The notes under the pieces are model-generated. The model had not been told where the DNA came from, ran no database searches, and saw only the letters and a program-made list of their open reading frames with translations. The position numbers and the translations under genes were made by a program. Of a DNA stretch of 64,000 nucleotides, positions 1 through 11,219 are shown one piece after another (position 1 is the stretch's first letter; each line of letters starts with the position of its first letter). The stretch is from Myotis daubentonii (Eukaryota > Chordata > Mammalia > Chiroptera > Vespertilionidae), in NCBI RefSeq assembly GCF_963259705.1, contig NC_081848.1, positions 52,103,408 through 52,167,407 on the forward strand, read 5' to 3'.

Positions 1-957
1 TGATTAACCTTCCTTGTGTCTTCCTCTTACCCTCTGCCAGCTTGTAGTTTAATTTACGACATCTCAGAATTTTTTCCTGTCAATGGTGTCTTCTCTCCTG
101 GTGTAAGGAGGACATTTTTATACCCTCTTTCCAGGAAGAAAAAGGGGGATTAGAATACCCTTCTTGAACCTTTTGTATTTTATGCGTCTTTAGCTCTAAA
201 TAATCCTTGTGCCAAAGTGGCATATTTTGAGGTGGTGTTTACTTTTAAGAAACAGAAAGTCAATGGCCAGGACACAAGGAATGATTTAGCACAGCCAAGA
301 CTATAGCAGCTCCATTTTTGTTCCACCTAGATTAGGCTGTTGAATAACCAAAGGTCAGATTATTCATCTCTTATTTCACAGATCTCTGAAGCCCTCAGGA
401 TGGATATGGGCATTAAGTTTCACCCTTTGTTTAGAGATGAGGAAATGAAACCACAGGGACCTGTGTACTTGCTCCATCTGCACACAGTATTAATAGAAAT
501 GCTAGAAACTTGGTAGAGTTTTTTTTTTTTTTTTTTGCTTTTATTTTTAACAAGCTTTAAAAATATGTTTAAAGCGGATCAATTCTGGATGTCATAATTG
601 AGTACAGAGCAAGATAGAGATCATCAAATTAACTGCAGAGCATAACTGCCCTTACTAGAAATTTGGCTCTCGCTAGTTGCCTGAAACTCTCTATGAAAAT
701 TAGCATCTCTGATGCATTCTAGATAGCTGTGATGGGTTGTCAACTGCAACCTCAAAGTTGTGCCCCCTTTAGTTTTGTCAAAATAAACATTTTTAATGAA
801 AAATGGTTTCTTTTAAATAGTTCACACTCGACATTGTCATGAAATCAGTACAGAAGCATGGTGAAAATAATTAATTCTGTGAGTTCCCTGAGACATATGT
901 GAGATTCTGTGCTACTCACTGTGGGGAATACAAAGAAGTAGAAGGAGCAGGCAAAAG
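1..957. other. Upstream flank, nothing recognised
   Basis: AT-rich sequence with a T17-type run near 521-537. I see no gene and no confident repeat. Probably intergenic DNA 5' of FAR1. Confidence 0.5.
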
Positions 958-1172
958 GACTTGATCTTGTTTTACAGGAGGCAAATGTGGCATAGTAGAA
1001 AGATTAAGGAGTTTGCCATCAAATAGATCTAGAGTTCAATCATACTTCTGCCACCTAACAGCTGTGTGACTTTGGGCAGGGTACTTGTCTCGTTGAGCCT
1101 CAATTTTTTCTTCTATGAAATTCAGATACATAGATACTGGTAAATGCTTGCATACGGTTGTTGTGAAGATAC
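958..1172 (+). repeat. MIR SINE fragment
   Basis: Core features: GAGTTCAATC, CCACCTAACAGCTGTGTGAC, TTGGGCAGG, GAGCCTCAATTTTTTC and GTTGTTGTGAAGAT. Confidence 0.8.
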
Positions 1173-1175
1173 AGC

Positions 1176-1527
1176 TGTTAAAAAAATTCAACTGAATAAA
1201 TTTAACGATCTAATTAGCTTTATTCAATGATTCAGGCAACATCCCATCTAGCAAATAGGAAAGAGATCCCAGGAGCTATATAAAACGAAAGCCTTTTATA
1301 GGGAGAAGGGGGCAGAGAAACGAAGTTTCTAGCAAAGAGTGCAACATTTCAGGCAAGGCCCTTTCCTTTGGGGTGTCTATTGGGCGGATTACCTCACTAG
1401 TGTTGACCAGGAAATTACAGATTAACTGGCTGAAAGTTACATTTCCTCAAAAGGCTGAGATTAGTTAGGTTAGGTATTAAATATCAGTTTCGTGACTGCA
1501 TTTTGGGCCTGTTGTTTCTTTTTAACA
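1176..1527 (-). repeat. Solo LTR-like element
   Basis: 352 bp bounded by TGTTAAAAA and TTTTTAACA (TG...CA). Read on the minus strand, an AATAAA lies close to the 3' end, as in an LTR R/U5. No coding retroviral sequence adjoins it. No convincing duplication was found; family not recognised. Confidence 0.5.
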
Positions 1528-1613
1528 GAGTGAAGAATGTCAACAGATCTGTGTTTAATAAGACATTGAGGAAAAATATGTTAGAAAATGATACATGCTA
1601 AAAGAAAAGTGTT

Positions 1614-1824
1614 GCCCTAGCTGGTTTGGCTCAGTGGATAGAGCATCGGCCTGAGGACTGTAGGGTCCCGGGTTCGATTCCTGTCAAAGGCACATGCTTG
1701 GGTTGCAGGTTTGATCCCCAGTAGGGGGCATGCAGGAGGCAGCCAATCAATGATTCTCTCTCATCATTGATGTTTGTATCTCTCTCTCCCTCTCCCTTCC
1801 TCTCTGAAATCAATTATATATATA
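1614..1824 (+). repeat. VES-type tRNA-derived SINE
   Basis: A-box-like TAGCTGGTTTGGCTCAGTGG and B-box-like GGTTCGATTCC, then the AGTAGGGGGCATGCAGGAGG body, CTCTCTCCCTCTCCC and an AT-rich tail interrupted by a Helitron. Confidence 0.92.
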
Positions 1825-2846
1825 CTAGAGGCCCGGTGCACAAAAATTTGTGCACTGGCGGGGGCGGGGGGGGGGGGGTTGTCCCTCAGCCCCACTTGTG
1901 CCCTCTCACAGTCTGGGACCCCTCAGGAGATAACGACCTGCTGGCTTAGGCCCACTCCCGGGTGTCAGAGGGCAAGCCCAATCCCTAGGTGCCTGCCCCG
2001 CAGCCCCTGGTTGGGCTCAGAGCAGGGCCGAGTCGGGAGTTGGGGCACCGCCCCCTGTCATGCACAGAGCATGGCGGATCAGGAGGTTGTGATTCCACCC
2101 TCAGTCACACTCAGGGTAGGGCCAATTGGGGGGTTGGGGCGCCGCCCCGTTACACTCCAGGCAGGGTCGATGGGGAGGTTGCGGCGCCACCCCCTGTCAC
2201 GCACAGACCAGGGCGGATCAGGGGGTTGGGGAGCTCCCCCCTGTCACGCACAGAGCAGGGCCGATCAGAGGGTTGTGGAGCTCCCCCCCTGCCATGCACA
2301 GAGCAGGGCCAATCAGGAGGTTGTGATGCCACCCTCAGTCACACTCAGGGTAGGGCCAATTGGGGGGTTGGGGTGCCGCCCCCTGTCACACTCAAGGCAT
2401 GGTCGATGGGGAGGTTGGAGTGCTTCCCCGTCACCCTCAGAGCAGGGCCAATCAGGGTGTTGGGGCACTACCCCCTGTCACACTCAGGGCAGGGCCGATG
2501 GGGAGGTTGCGGCTCCACCCTGTCACACACAGAGCAGGGTCCATGGGGGGCTTGGGGGGCTGCACCCTGTCACACACAGAGCCGCAGGGCGATCAGGGGG
2601 TTGGGGAGCTCCCCCCTATCAGGCACAGAGCAGGGCCGATCAGGGGATTGGGGCGCCTTGCCCTGTCACAAACAGAGCAGGGCAGATAGGAAGGTTGTGG
2701 CCCCACCCCCTGTCACACACAGAGCCGCAGGGCAATCAGGGGGTTTGGGCGCTGCCCCCTGTCACGCTGCTCCAGGGGCCAGGAGGCCTTGCGGCTCCGC
2801 TGATCCCGGTGCTGGGAGGCATATTACCCTTTTACTATAAAGGATC
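1825..2846 (-). mobile_element. HeliBat-like nonautonomous Helitron with internal tandem repeats
   Basis: Read on the minus strand, the 3' end has the hairpin GTGCACAAATTTTTGTGCAC followed by GGGCCT and CTAG (1825-1828). The 5' end is near 2846, with the TCCTTTATAGTAAAAGGG type of start. No terminal inverted repeats or target duplication, as expected for Helitrons. It sits in the (TA)n tail of the SINE at 1614-1824. No Rep/helicase gene is present. The long open frames across it come from the GC-rich repeats and are not genes. Confidence 0.75.
2035..2780 (-). repeat. Minisatellite within the Helitron, ~50-60 bp units
   Basis: About a dozen imperfect tandem units built around CCCTGTCAC, CACAGAGCAGGGC and CAATC/GATCAGGGGGTTGGGG modules. 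Units differ by small indels and substitutions. They lie inside a Helitron, and the repeat maintains artefactual open frames on several frames. Variable copy number is likely. Confidence 0.8.
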
Positions 2847-3493
2847 GAGGCCTGGTGCACGGGTGGGGGCCGGCTGGTTTGCCCTGAAGGGTGTCCTGGA
2901 TCAGGGTGGGGGTCCCGCTTGGGTGCCTGGCCAGCCTGGATGAGGCGATGATGGCTATTTGCATCTGGTCACACCCGCTTCAGGGTGGGGGTCCCCACTG
3001 GGGTGCCTGGCCAGTCTGGGTGAGGGGCTGAGGGCCGTTTTCAGGCTGGCGGGTGATTGAAGCTCCCAACTGCTCCTTTTTTCCTTTTTTTTTTTTATTC
3101 TTGGATTTATGGCTGTCACTGGAGCTGAGAACCGGCTTTAGCTGTGAGACCTCGCTGCTGAAAGCAGGTTTCTGGCTTTGTTTACTTTCTGTATTTGAAA
3201 CTTTGTTGTGACTCCAGCTCTGAGATCCCGGCTGACTGAAAACAGGTTTCTGGGGTTTTGTTTGTCTTCTATATTTGTAACAATGTTTCTTAGCAGCTCA
3301 GAGCCCAGCAGCGGCAGGCGGGGAAGGTTGGAGTCCTCCGTCACTGAAGCAAGCAAGCCTCCTGTTCGTGTCAGTAGCCTGGCTGCCGGCCGCCATCTTG
3401 GCTGGCAGTTAATTTGCATATCGCCCTGATTAGCCAATGGGAAGGGTAGCAGATGTATGGCTAATTACCATGTTTCTCTTTTATTAGATAGGA
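2847..3493 (-). mobile_element. Second HeliBat-like Helitron, abutting the first
   Basis: A second 3'-type terminus (GTGCACCAGGCCTC followed by a decayed CTAG) begins at about 2848, and a typical 5' start TCCTATCTAATAA ends the unit at 3493 (minus-strand reading). It has the same orientation as the preceding element and no gap between them. An internal GC-rich segment lies at 3100-3420. Immediately right is (TA)n that continues the interrupted SINE tail. Confidence 0.7.

Positions 3494-3549
<56 letters not shown>
3494..3549. repeat. (TA)n microsatellite
   Basis: About 55 bp of nearly pure TA. It is best read as the right half of the AT-rich SINE tail that was split by the Helitron insertion between A and T. 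Confidence 0.85.
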
Positions 3550-3553
<4 letters not shown>

Positions 3554-3871
3554 TGTTTCTTTAGAGCAGGAAGAGGTAGTATTTCTGTTTTTAAAGATGC
3601 TATAAAATTCTGAGGAATTCATAAATAGCTATAACTACATTACGTGTAGCATATTTGTTTTGGTGCTTATTCCTATGTATTTTTTCATTATTATATATCT
3701 CTCCTTAGACTGTAGACTATAATGGTACAGGTGTTTTATATTTGAATAAAATTACAATGAAGTTGACTCCAATATATGGCTGTCCACTTTATAGGGCTCT
3801 TGTTGAAGAACAATGGGAAACACACTTGAATGAATTACTTTTTTGGTATTATTACATTTTATAGGTTAGAC

Positions 3872-4084
3872 CAGCCGTGGGCAAACTACGGCCCGCGGGC
3901 CGGATCCGGCCCGTTTGAAATGAATAAAACTAAAAAAAAAAAGACCGTACCCTTTTATGTAATGATGTTTACTTTGAATTTATATTAATTCACACAAACA
4001 CTCCATCCATGCTTTTGTTCCGGCCCTCTGGTCCAGTTTAAGAACCCATTGTGGCCCTCGAGTCAAAAAGTTTGCCCACTCCTG
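3872..4084 (+). mobile_element. Nonautonomous hAT element (nhAT, family A), exact TSD
   Basis: 213 bp with inverted ends CAGCCGTGGGCAAAC and GTTTGCCCACTCCTG, flanked by an exact 8-bp duplication GGTTAGAC (3864-3871 and 4085-4092). Three more copies of this family are in the window (8704, 20385, 21696). Its AAAACTAAAAAAAA tract and CTCGAGTCAAAAAG end box are shared by all. Confidence 0.88.
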
Positions 4085-4469
4085 GGTTAGACTCTGAGCA
4101 AAATTCTTCATTGCCTTTTGTGAAGACTATTAATTGTAGCTATATAAATTCTTTGAATTAACTTAAGAATGATGGTGCATGATAAGGGACACTGACCATA
4201 TAACCTGCCCTCCCCATGAGATTGTACCATCTTGGAGAGTGAACCATTGTTTTAAGTCCTCCTCTAAACAGCAGGCTGTCGGTTCGTGGGGGTCTCTGCT
4301 GGAGGCACATGTTACATACTGAGATGACTTCATGCTCTCAGTGCTAAAGTTACTTTTGAAAATCACAATGTATTCATTAAGCAATTACTTAACTTCTTAC
4401 TGTGGTTTCCTCAGAACTAAGTATGAATTTATTTTTGTATTTATAGCTATTTTAAGAAGATATTTGCAC

Positions 4470-4664
4470 CCTAGTCGGTTTTGCTCAGTGGATAGAGCAC
4501 TGGCCTGCAAAGGGTCCTGGGTTCAATTCCAGTCAAGGGCACATGCCTGGGTTGTGGGATCTTCAGTAGGGGGTGTGCAGAAGGCAGCTAATCAATGATT
4601 CTCTCTCATCACTGATGTTTCTCTCTCTCCCTCTCTGAAATCAATAAAAATATAATAAATAAAA
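4470..4664 (+). repeat. VES-type SINE with 13-bp TSD
   Basis: A tRNA-like head and (AATAAA)n-type tail flanked by AAGATATTTGCAC at 4457-4469 and 4665-4677. The head lacks part of the region before the B box. Confidence 0.9.
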
Positions 4665-5536
4665 AAGATATTTGCACAAAAATTTAAACATTTGTAATGA
4701 AAGTATTCTCCAAAAGTAGTACCTAATTACAGAGGGTGTGCTGATAAACCTTAACAGTGTACTCTAAGAAGATGCCCGTACATTCCCTAGACTGGGTTAT
4801 ATCCACTTTATTTATATGTATTCCCCCATCCGGCATTATCTTGGAATTATCCGTTTATGTCTGTCTCCCTATTATAACCTTTGCTCTATGGAAAATACTC
4901 TTATCTAATTTTATGTGCCTAGTTCAGGAACAAGGGCTTTAAACAAAGCTATTTATCTGAACTGAACAACTTAATGATGAAATTACTAACTATGAAGCCC
5001 ATCATCTTTAACTGTTTGGCTGGTGCCCTATAACAGGTTAGAATTTGGTTCAGAGTTCTTATGTCTTGTTTGGGGAGCATATTCTTGACCTATTTCTAGG
5101 AGTGTTTCACCTGACCTGGCTATTTCAGAATTCTGCTACGGGTCTGGGTTCCAGGTGCTCACATCTTGCCTCACCCAGTGGAATGTTTCATCCCTGAGGG
5201 TAGGCAGCTGTGTTAGCTTTGCCTTCTCTGCCCTCTTCCAGAAATAACTATACTCGTGCTGGACTGTGAGATCCTCTAGGCCTAGGGCAAAAGCCATGGA
5301 AGGAAGGTTTCTATGGTTCAGACTGATGTGGCCACAAAGCAGGGAGCTCAGTAAACTTTTTGTAGTTTCCATTGAGTGCAGCACCCTTTGTGCCTTTGTG
5401 CTATGAACAGGGCCAGGCACTGAATCCTCAAAGAAAAAAATCACCTTCAATCATCTTGGCTTATCCTTAAAGTATCGATCTGTGTTATTCTCTGTGCCAG
5501 AAGCTTTCATTCATTTTAAACTCTCACAATCCACCA

Positions 5537-5551
5537 CCCCCCCCCCCCCCC
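5537..5551. repeat. Poly(C) tract
   Basis: Fifteen consecutive C in a pyrimidine-rich stretch, just upstream of the hAT element at 5612. Confidence 0.9.
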
Positions 5552-5611
5552 TTTTTCTTCCCAGTTTGTCATTTGGGAATGATAGGCAATGCCTAATGGG
5601 ATTATTTATAC

Positions 5612-5965
5612 CAGTGGTCGGCAAACTCATTAGTCAACAGAGCCAAATATCAACAGTACAACGATTGAAATTTCTTTTGAGAGTCAAACTTTTTAAACTT
5701 AAACTATATAGGTAGGTACATTGTTATTAACTTAATTGGGGTTCTCCTAAGCTGGCCTTTGCTAAAAAACGTCCTCAATCTGAGGGGGTCGACCTCAGCC
5801 AAAGGACCCCCACAGGCAGAAACCAACTTCTGCGCATGGGCCACAAATTTCAATCGCACTGCATGCACGGAACGTGGGCGCCCGCACTGGTATTTTGTGG
5901 AAGAGCCACGCTCAAGGCGCCAAAGAGCCGCATGTGGCTCGAGAGCTGCGGTTTGCCGACCACTG
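5612..5965 (+). mobile_element. Nonautonomous hAT element, second family
   Basis: 354 bp with inverted ends CAGTGGTCGGCAAACTC and GAGCTGCGGTTTGCCGACCACTG, flanked by 8-bp sites ATTTATAC and GTTTATAC (7 of 8 match). The internal part is moderately GC-rich with CpGs (GGCGCC, GTGGGCGCCCGC). It lies 320 bp upstream of the FAR1 CpG island. Confidence 0.85.
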
Positions 5966-6029
5966 GTTTATACCATGGAGTCCCATGGGACCTAAGGTTA
6001 TGGTAATGTTACTAGTTATTGTCAAAATC

Positions 6030-6270
6030 CTTTTATCATCAAAAATCGACACATCAAGTGCGTTGAGTGCACTCATCTTAAGTTTAAGGCTCCATGAATT
6101 TTTACGTATGTATACATCTTTGTAACTACCACTCAAATCAAGACCCGGAGCTTTTTAAAACTCTTACTAGATTCCCTTGTGCCCCTTCCATCCCTCCAGA
6201 GGTAACCATTATTCTAAACTCTTACACCACTGATAAGTTCTGTAGGAAATTATTCTGGAGAAATGGCATG
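6030..6270 (-). repeat. L1M 3' UTR fragment
   Basis: CATGAATTTTTACGTATGTATAC and CCCTCCAGAGGTAACCATTATTC occur in inverted ancient L1M 3' UTRs. It abuts the CpG island. Confidence 0.5.
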
Positions 6271-6284
6271 ATTTGGCTCACAAT

Positions 6285-7420
6285 CCCGCGGGCCTGGAAG
6301 GGACGCACCCTCGGCGCTCTCCTTTTAAAGGGCGTCCGGCGGAGGTTTCAGGGGGTCCGCGGAGTGACGGCTCCGCTCACACGGGCCGGAGCCCGGCCGG
6401 CCAGAAGGCGGTCGGGCCTCACGTAGGCAGCGCCGGGGCACGCCACAATAGCCGCCCGCCCGCGGGCTCCCACGCCAGCCTCGCCGCAGCCCCTCCACCA
6501 TTCGTGCGGGCGCCCTTCCCGCGCGATGGGCAGCCAGCCGGGCGTGGCCCTGGGCGCGACCCGCGAGAACGTGAGTGGCCAGGGGAGGCGCTCCGGAGCC
6601 CGGGATGTGGGGCGCACGCCCATTGGCTGAACTTTCCCCCGTCCGGCCGCAGAGCCCACCTCCCCGGCCCTCTCTCGGCGCTTCCATTGGTCGTTTGCGT
6701 TCTAACCGGCGCCCGCTCCGCCCCCCTCCCTCCCGGATGGAAAAAAGGGTTGGGGGTGGGAGGCCAGAGCGGGGAGGCGGGTGAGCGGTCCTACTGGTAA
6801 GGGGGCGCGAGACAGCCAATCAGGCCAAGACGTCGAAGAGTGGCGCCGCGCCAGCCAGTCACATCCCGCGGTCTGGGTCGGGGGGCCGGCTGACGCGAGT
6901 GCGGGTCGCAGCCAATGGGCGTGCCGCTGCCCGTCCGCTCTTCAGCAGCCGCTCGGGGGTGGTGGAAGAGCCAGTGAGGAGAGCGCGACGGCGGCGGAGC
7001 CATCGGCGGACGACCCGGGGGAAAGCGAGGCCCAAGCCTGTGCATCGAGGTGAGAGGCAGGACGCCGGGTGGGAGAAGCCGGGTGCTGGCCCCTCCTCGC
7101 CTGGCTCGGGCCGCAGCTGCGGGCGCCGGGAAGGCAGGCCGGGCCCAGTCGGGGGTTACACCCGGCGCCCCGCCCACGTCCTCGCCCCCGACTGGGGGTG
7201 CCGGCTTCGGACCGGATGGTCTCCGGTTGGGGCGCGCCGCTGCCCTCCGGAGGGCGGGGACCGCTTGCAGGGATGTAGGGAGGAGCCTGGTTTGCTGCTG
7301 CGGAGCCTGGGGGCGCCTCCCGGGGTGGGGAGGCCGGGAAGAGGCGGCGAAGGCGGGGCGGGGTAGCTAACAGAGGAGCGGGCTGGTGTGCACCAGAAGC
7401 CCGTGATTGAAGGATTCCAG
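6285..7420 (+). promoter_or_regulatory. FAR1: CpG-island promoter of FAR1
   Basis: About 1.1 kb of GC- and CpG-dense sequence in an otherwise AT-rich window, lying 5' of FAR1 on the same strand. It holds four CCAAT boxes: inverted at 6622-6626 and 6686-6690, direct at 6816-6820 and 6912-6916. Such clusters typically bind NF-Y. A CRE-like GACGTC core lies at 6829-6834, and GC boxes near 6716-6730 and 7345-7365. No TATA box is obvious, which suits a housekeeping promoter with dispersed starts. Long open frames on both strands here come from the lack of AT-rich stops and are not called genes. The exact transcription start cannot be read from sequence. Confidence 0.85.
6930..7049 (+). other. FAR1: Probable noncoding exon 1 (5' UTR) of FAR1
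   Basis: Downstream of the last CCAAT box, a GCG-rich segment ends in GAG followed by GTGAGA at 7050, a good donor. The first coding exon starts with an acceptor at 31480 and has only seven untranslated bases before its ATG, so at least one upstream noncoding exon is required, and this is the best candidate. The left border is arbitrary. Alternative donors exist at 6571 (GTGAGT) and 7515 (GTAAGT). Confidence 0.6.
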
Positions 7421-8703
7421 GTCTGGGGAGGAAGAAAGTGATGAGAAAAGGTTGATGCTCAGAAAAAGGTGCCGGAGGAGACGGCGCGGAGCGGTGCAGT
7501 GTGGTTGGCCTCTGGTAAGTAGGCATGGGTAGAGGGTGGGGGGAGTCAGCTGGGAGTGCAGGGAGGGCAGGCTTGGGTTTTGAAGGTTAAGCGATGTGGA
7601 CAGTTGGGGACACGTGGATCTGGAGTCAGAGACACCTACTGAAACCGGAAGGTGACTGAGAGGAGAAGGGTTGTTTTTTTTTTTTAAATTTTTATTTTTT
7701 TAGGTGAGATGTGGATAGAGGCTCCTTAACTAGAGAGCGCTAGGTGGCCAGTTAGGGGAAAGTATACGAGGGGCAAACAAGGTAGGTTTATGCGTGGTAG
7801 CTGAAGGGTGTGGGCCTTTTGAGTGAGTAATAAATAATAACTCGGTTTTGGCAGCGACGGGAGAGCCAGATGTCTCAGGAAGGAGTCAGTCCGCCAAGTT
7901 CATAGGTTCATTCGCTGCGCTGCATCGAGGCCTAAACGCCCAGACTTGACAACTCTCGCTGCTGAGGCTGATCCATCTTCCTCCCCTCAGTTCATCTGAC
8001 TTGCTTTGCTTCAGCAGCCCCCACGCGCGCGCACTCTCAGCATTAATGGCACAAGTGTTTGGTTTTGCTTGGATGGCAGGGAAGAATCTCTTGATTCTTT
8101 ACATGAAAAAAAAAAAGTATGCATTGGTTTAAACGCATTGTCAGAAGATAACTCTTAGAAAATCTGCCCTGTAGGGGAATTACTCAACTGTCTTGCTGGG
8201 CATGAGTAATATTAGCATAAAAATGATGCAGGAGTTCTTACGGTATCACCAGTGAGAGTTAACATGTAAATACAATCCTGCTATGCTACAGCATCAGCTA
8301 TTTTGATGTAGTAGAATTTGGTTATGTATCATGCTTGCTGGGAAAATTTTCAGCCTTGGGAAGATTTATAGCTAAATAGGTTCAAAGTTCCTTTCGTTTT
8401 CAGAGGAAATACAGACATGATACATGTGTATCACTGTTTCAGGCTTTTGGATTTTTTATTTGTGGGGTGAGGCCAGAGGCTGGGGTCAGAGAAGAGGTAG
8501 TAGAAAAGAAAGAGTGGCCCGCTACCCAATTTCCAGTGGCATTAAATGGGAGGAGGTGATAGGCAGTGAGGTATAATTTCTGCTTGAGGATACCACAAAA
8601 AGAATGTGAAGAGTTCAGCACTTTTGACAAACTTAAAATAGTATAGGGTCAAGGACAGAAACCAAAGAGGGCATTCACTGTATGTGTAGGGTGCTTCCTT
8701 ATT

Positions 8704-8906
8704 CAGGGGTGGGCAAACTTTTTGACTCGAGGGCCACAATGGGTTCTTAAACTGGACCAGAGGGCCGGAACAAAAGCATGGATGGAGTGTTTGTGTGAGC
8801 TAATATAAATTCAAAGTAAACATCATTACATAAAAGGGTAGGGTCTTCTTTTTTTTTAGTTTTATTCATTTCAAAACGCCCATGGGCTGTAGTTTGCCCA
8901 CGGCTG
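8704..8906 (-). mobile_element. nhAT family A copy, inverted
   Basis: Starts CAGGGGTGGGCAAACTTTTT and ends GCCCACGGCTG. It is the reverse complement of the copies at 3872 and 21696. No clear flanking duplication. It lies 1.6 kb into FAR1 intron 1. Confidence 0.85.
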
Positions 8907-9489
8907 AACTAGATCAACAAAGCATTATAGCTAATGAGCCATTCTTTGGGATGTAGAAATAATTTTGTGGAAGTAATTTCTTGGTAATGCTACTCATTGA
9001 TCACATTTTACTCTAAGTATAACAGAATACCCAAGCGCTCACAGGTGCTGAGGCGACTCAGAGCAGAGAAGGAATCTGAGTAGTGTGAAGTTACAGTTAC
9101 TCAGGGAAAGTTTCTGGGAAGAGGTGAGTTTTGAACCATCCTTTGAATTAGGAGTTGGGATTTGGGTTATTGGAAGACATGAGGATTATAATGAGTGACA
9201 AATGAAATGGCTTTAAAGGAGGATTGAAGGTTTGAATGAAGATTTAAGGGTGTGGACTTCAACTAAGTTTGTTGTAGCTTAGTTGATAAATGATGATTCT
9301 GTATTATGATAAGAGAAGAATTAGAATAGTTGATGATTGGAGATAGGTAGTAAAGGAAAGATCATAAAAGTATTTTTTGATAGTTATAAGAGAATATGGT
9401 GAAAGTAAGTTGGGTTGTTGAGAGGTAGACTTGGTGTTCAACTATGTATAATAAACATTTTTGTGTCCTGTACTAGATTATGTTGATAA

Positions 9490-9645
9490 TGGTAGTATAA
9501 TTTGTTGGATTCCACTTTGTGCCAGCCACTGTTTTGAGCTTTCTGAGCATCATCTTTCTTTGGTTATCCCTATTTTATAGATGAGGGAACTGAGATTCAG
9601 AAAGATTTAATTTGCCCAAGATCACACAGCTAATAAGGTCAGGAT
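9490..9645 (-). repeat. MIR SINE fragment, minus
   Basis: CCCTATTTTATAGATGAGG, GAACTGAGATTCAGAAAG and GCCCAAGATCACACAGCTAA match the inverted MIR core. Confidence 0.78.
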
Positions 9646-9654
9646 TGGTGTAGC

Positions 9655-9800
9655 CAGTCAATAAACATTAATTGAGCATTTGTTTCATGTCAGGCACTGT
9701 AGTAAGTGCTGGAGATTCAAAGTTGATAGCAAATCCAAAGGTCAGGTCTGAGCTATTTTTTTTTAGAGATTGTCATGAGTTAACAGAAGAGAGCCAGGGA
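9655..9800 (-). repeat. L2-like LINE fragment
   Basis: TGAGCATTTGTTTCATGTCAGG, then GCACTGTAGTAAGTGCTGG, fits the inverted 3' end of an L2 element. Heavily diverged. Confidence 0.5.
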
Positions 9801-10904
9801 AGAAAGAGAAAAAGATTAGTTGGAAGGACTTTTGTAGACACTGAGCAATATACTGTTTAGGGAAACTTAGAATTTTAAGAAAGAGGAAGTGGTCAGCAGC
9901 AAACTATATAGCTGAGAGACTCAGAAGAACAAAGATTGAAAAGAAACTATTGAGTTAGGTAAGGGAAAAAGTATTGTGAATTTAGTCTCAAGAAAGCCAG
10001 AATGAAGATATTAAAATACAGGCCAATAGTTAATCATGTTTAATGGCAAATGCTCTATACAAATGTAAAATTTGGTATGATCACAGTTATGGTCAAATTC
10101 ATAGAAAAGATGTTGGCATGTCTCTTTGTAATATTTTAATCTTTGGCTGATAAGATTGTGGGTGGTTTAAAAATGCTTGTGCTTTTAGTATTTTTTCAAA
10201 TAAAAAATGAGCATTATTTTTGTAATTAGTGGGGGCAAATTATTCAACTGAAATAGGGACTGTGTGGGTGGGCTAATGCTAATCTGAATTGTGTTTGGGA
10301 TCAGAGAAAAAGATGGCCTTTACTTCAGGGCCTACTGCATATGAGCCACTTTGGTAGGCACATTCCCATCGTAGAATGTCTGGGTTGTTACCAGTGTGAA
10401 CATCCTGAAACTACATGTTGAAAGATAGCATGTGCTTAATCTGAGGGATCAAGATGACTAAAGCACCCTGAATCATGAAGATAGGGTTTTGACTCTCCTG
10501 AACATTGTTTTCTTTGCATTTAATAAATGAATTAAAGGTTAAAAAGAAAACAAACCACTAGTACAGTTGAGTTATTTCAACTTTGTCTTTTGGCCTTTTA
10601 TTCTTTCCTCTTCCCACACGTTGGTTCTGTAGTTCCTCTCTTCAGTGGGTTTGTAATGGGCTTAGAGTCCCGGTTCAGTAAAACAATATGAAAATGCTGA
10701 ATTTGCATAAAACTGAAACACTTAAAATTTGTCATTGTTTTCTGTTCCCACTTTGAAGAAGAGACTGATTTCAAGAAAGTAAGCTTTTCTCATCAAATTT
10801 CTCCAAAGGAGACTAGTAGGATTTGCTCTAGGACCCAGTCTGATTTATTCCAATCTCTAAAGGAGAAAGAGAGGAATTTTGTAAGTCAAGAATAGGTTGT
10901 AGTT

Positions 10905-11116
10905 TTTAAAAAAATACATATTTTTATTGATTTCTGAGAGGAAGGGAGAGGGATATAGAAACATCAATGATGAGAGAGAATCATGGATTGGCTGCCTCCT
11001 GCACACCCCCTACCCGGGATTGAGCCTGCAACTCGAATGCCCTGACCCAGAATCCAGCCGTGACCTCCTGGTTTGTAGGCCTATGCTCAACCACTGAGCC
11101 ACACCAGCTGGGCTAA
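10905..11116 (-). repeat. VES-type SINE, minus
   Basis: Reads TTTTTATTGATTTCTGAGAGG to CCACTGAGCCACACCAGCTGGG. Flanks share TAGTTTTTAAA. Confidence 0.9.
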
Positions 11117-11219
11117 GTTCTAGTTTTTAAATTTCATTTAGCCTATAGGGATTGTGGGAGAAAACAGTATTTCATCTAGGTACTATAGTTCTTTTTCTTA
11201 AATTATCACGTTTAATTTT

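Noticed and set aside
1614..1690. tRNA genes at SINE heads
   Set aside because: The A- and B-box-like sequences are followed by the SINE body and an A-rich tail, and they cannot fold into a complete cloverleaf. All are SINE copies.
2035..2780. CRISPR-like spaced repeats
   Set aside because: Units vary in length and sequence with no constant repeat/unique spacer pattern, and the genome is mammalian.
1774..2943. A 389-codon open frame and overlapping long frames
   Set aside because: They run through a GC-rich minisatellite inside a Helitron, are open on several frames, and have repeated low-complexity proteins with no domain.
6273..7526. Many long open frames on both strands
   Set aside because: This is the CpG island. 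Stops are rare in GC-rich DNA, the frames overlap extensively, and no known domain is seen.
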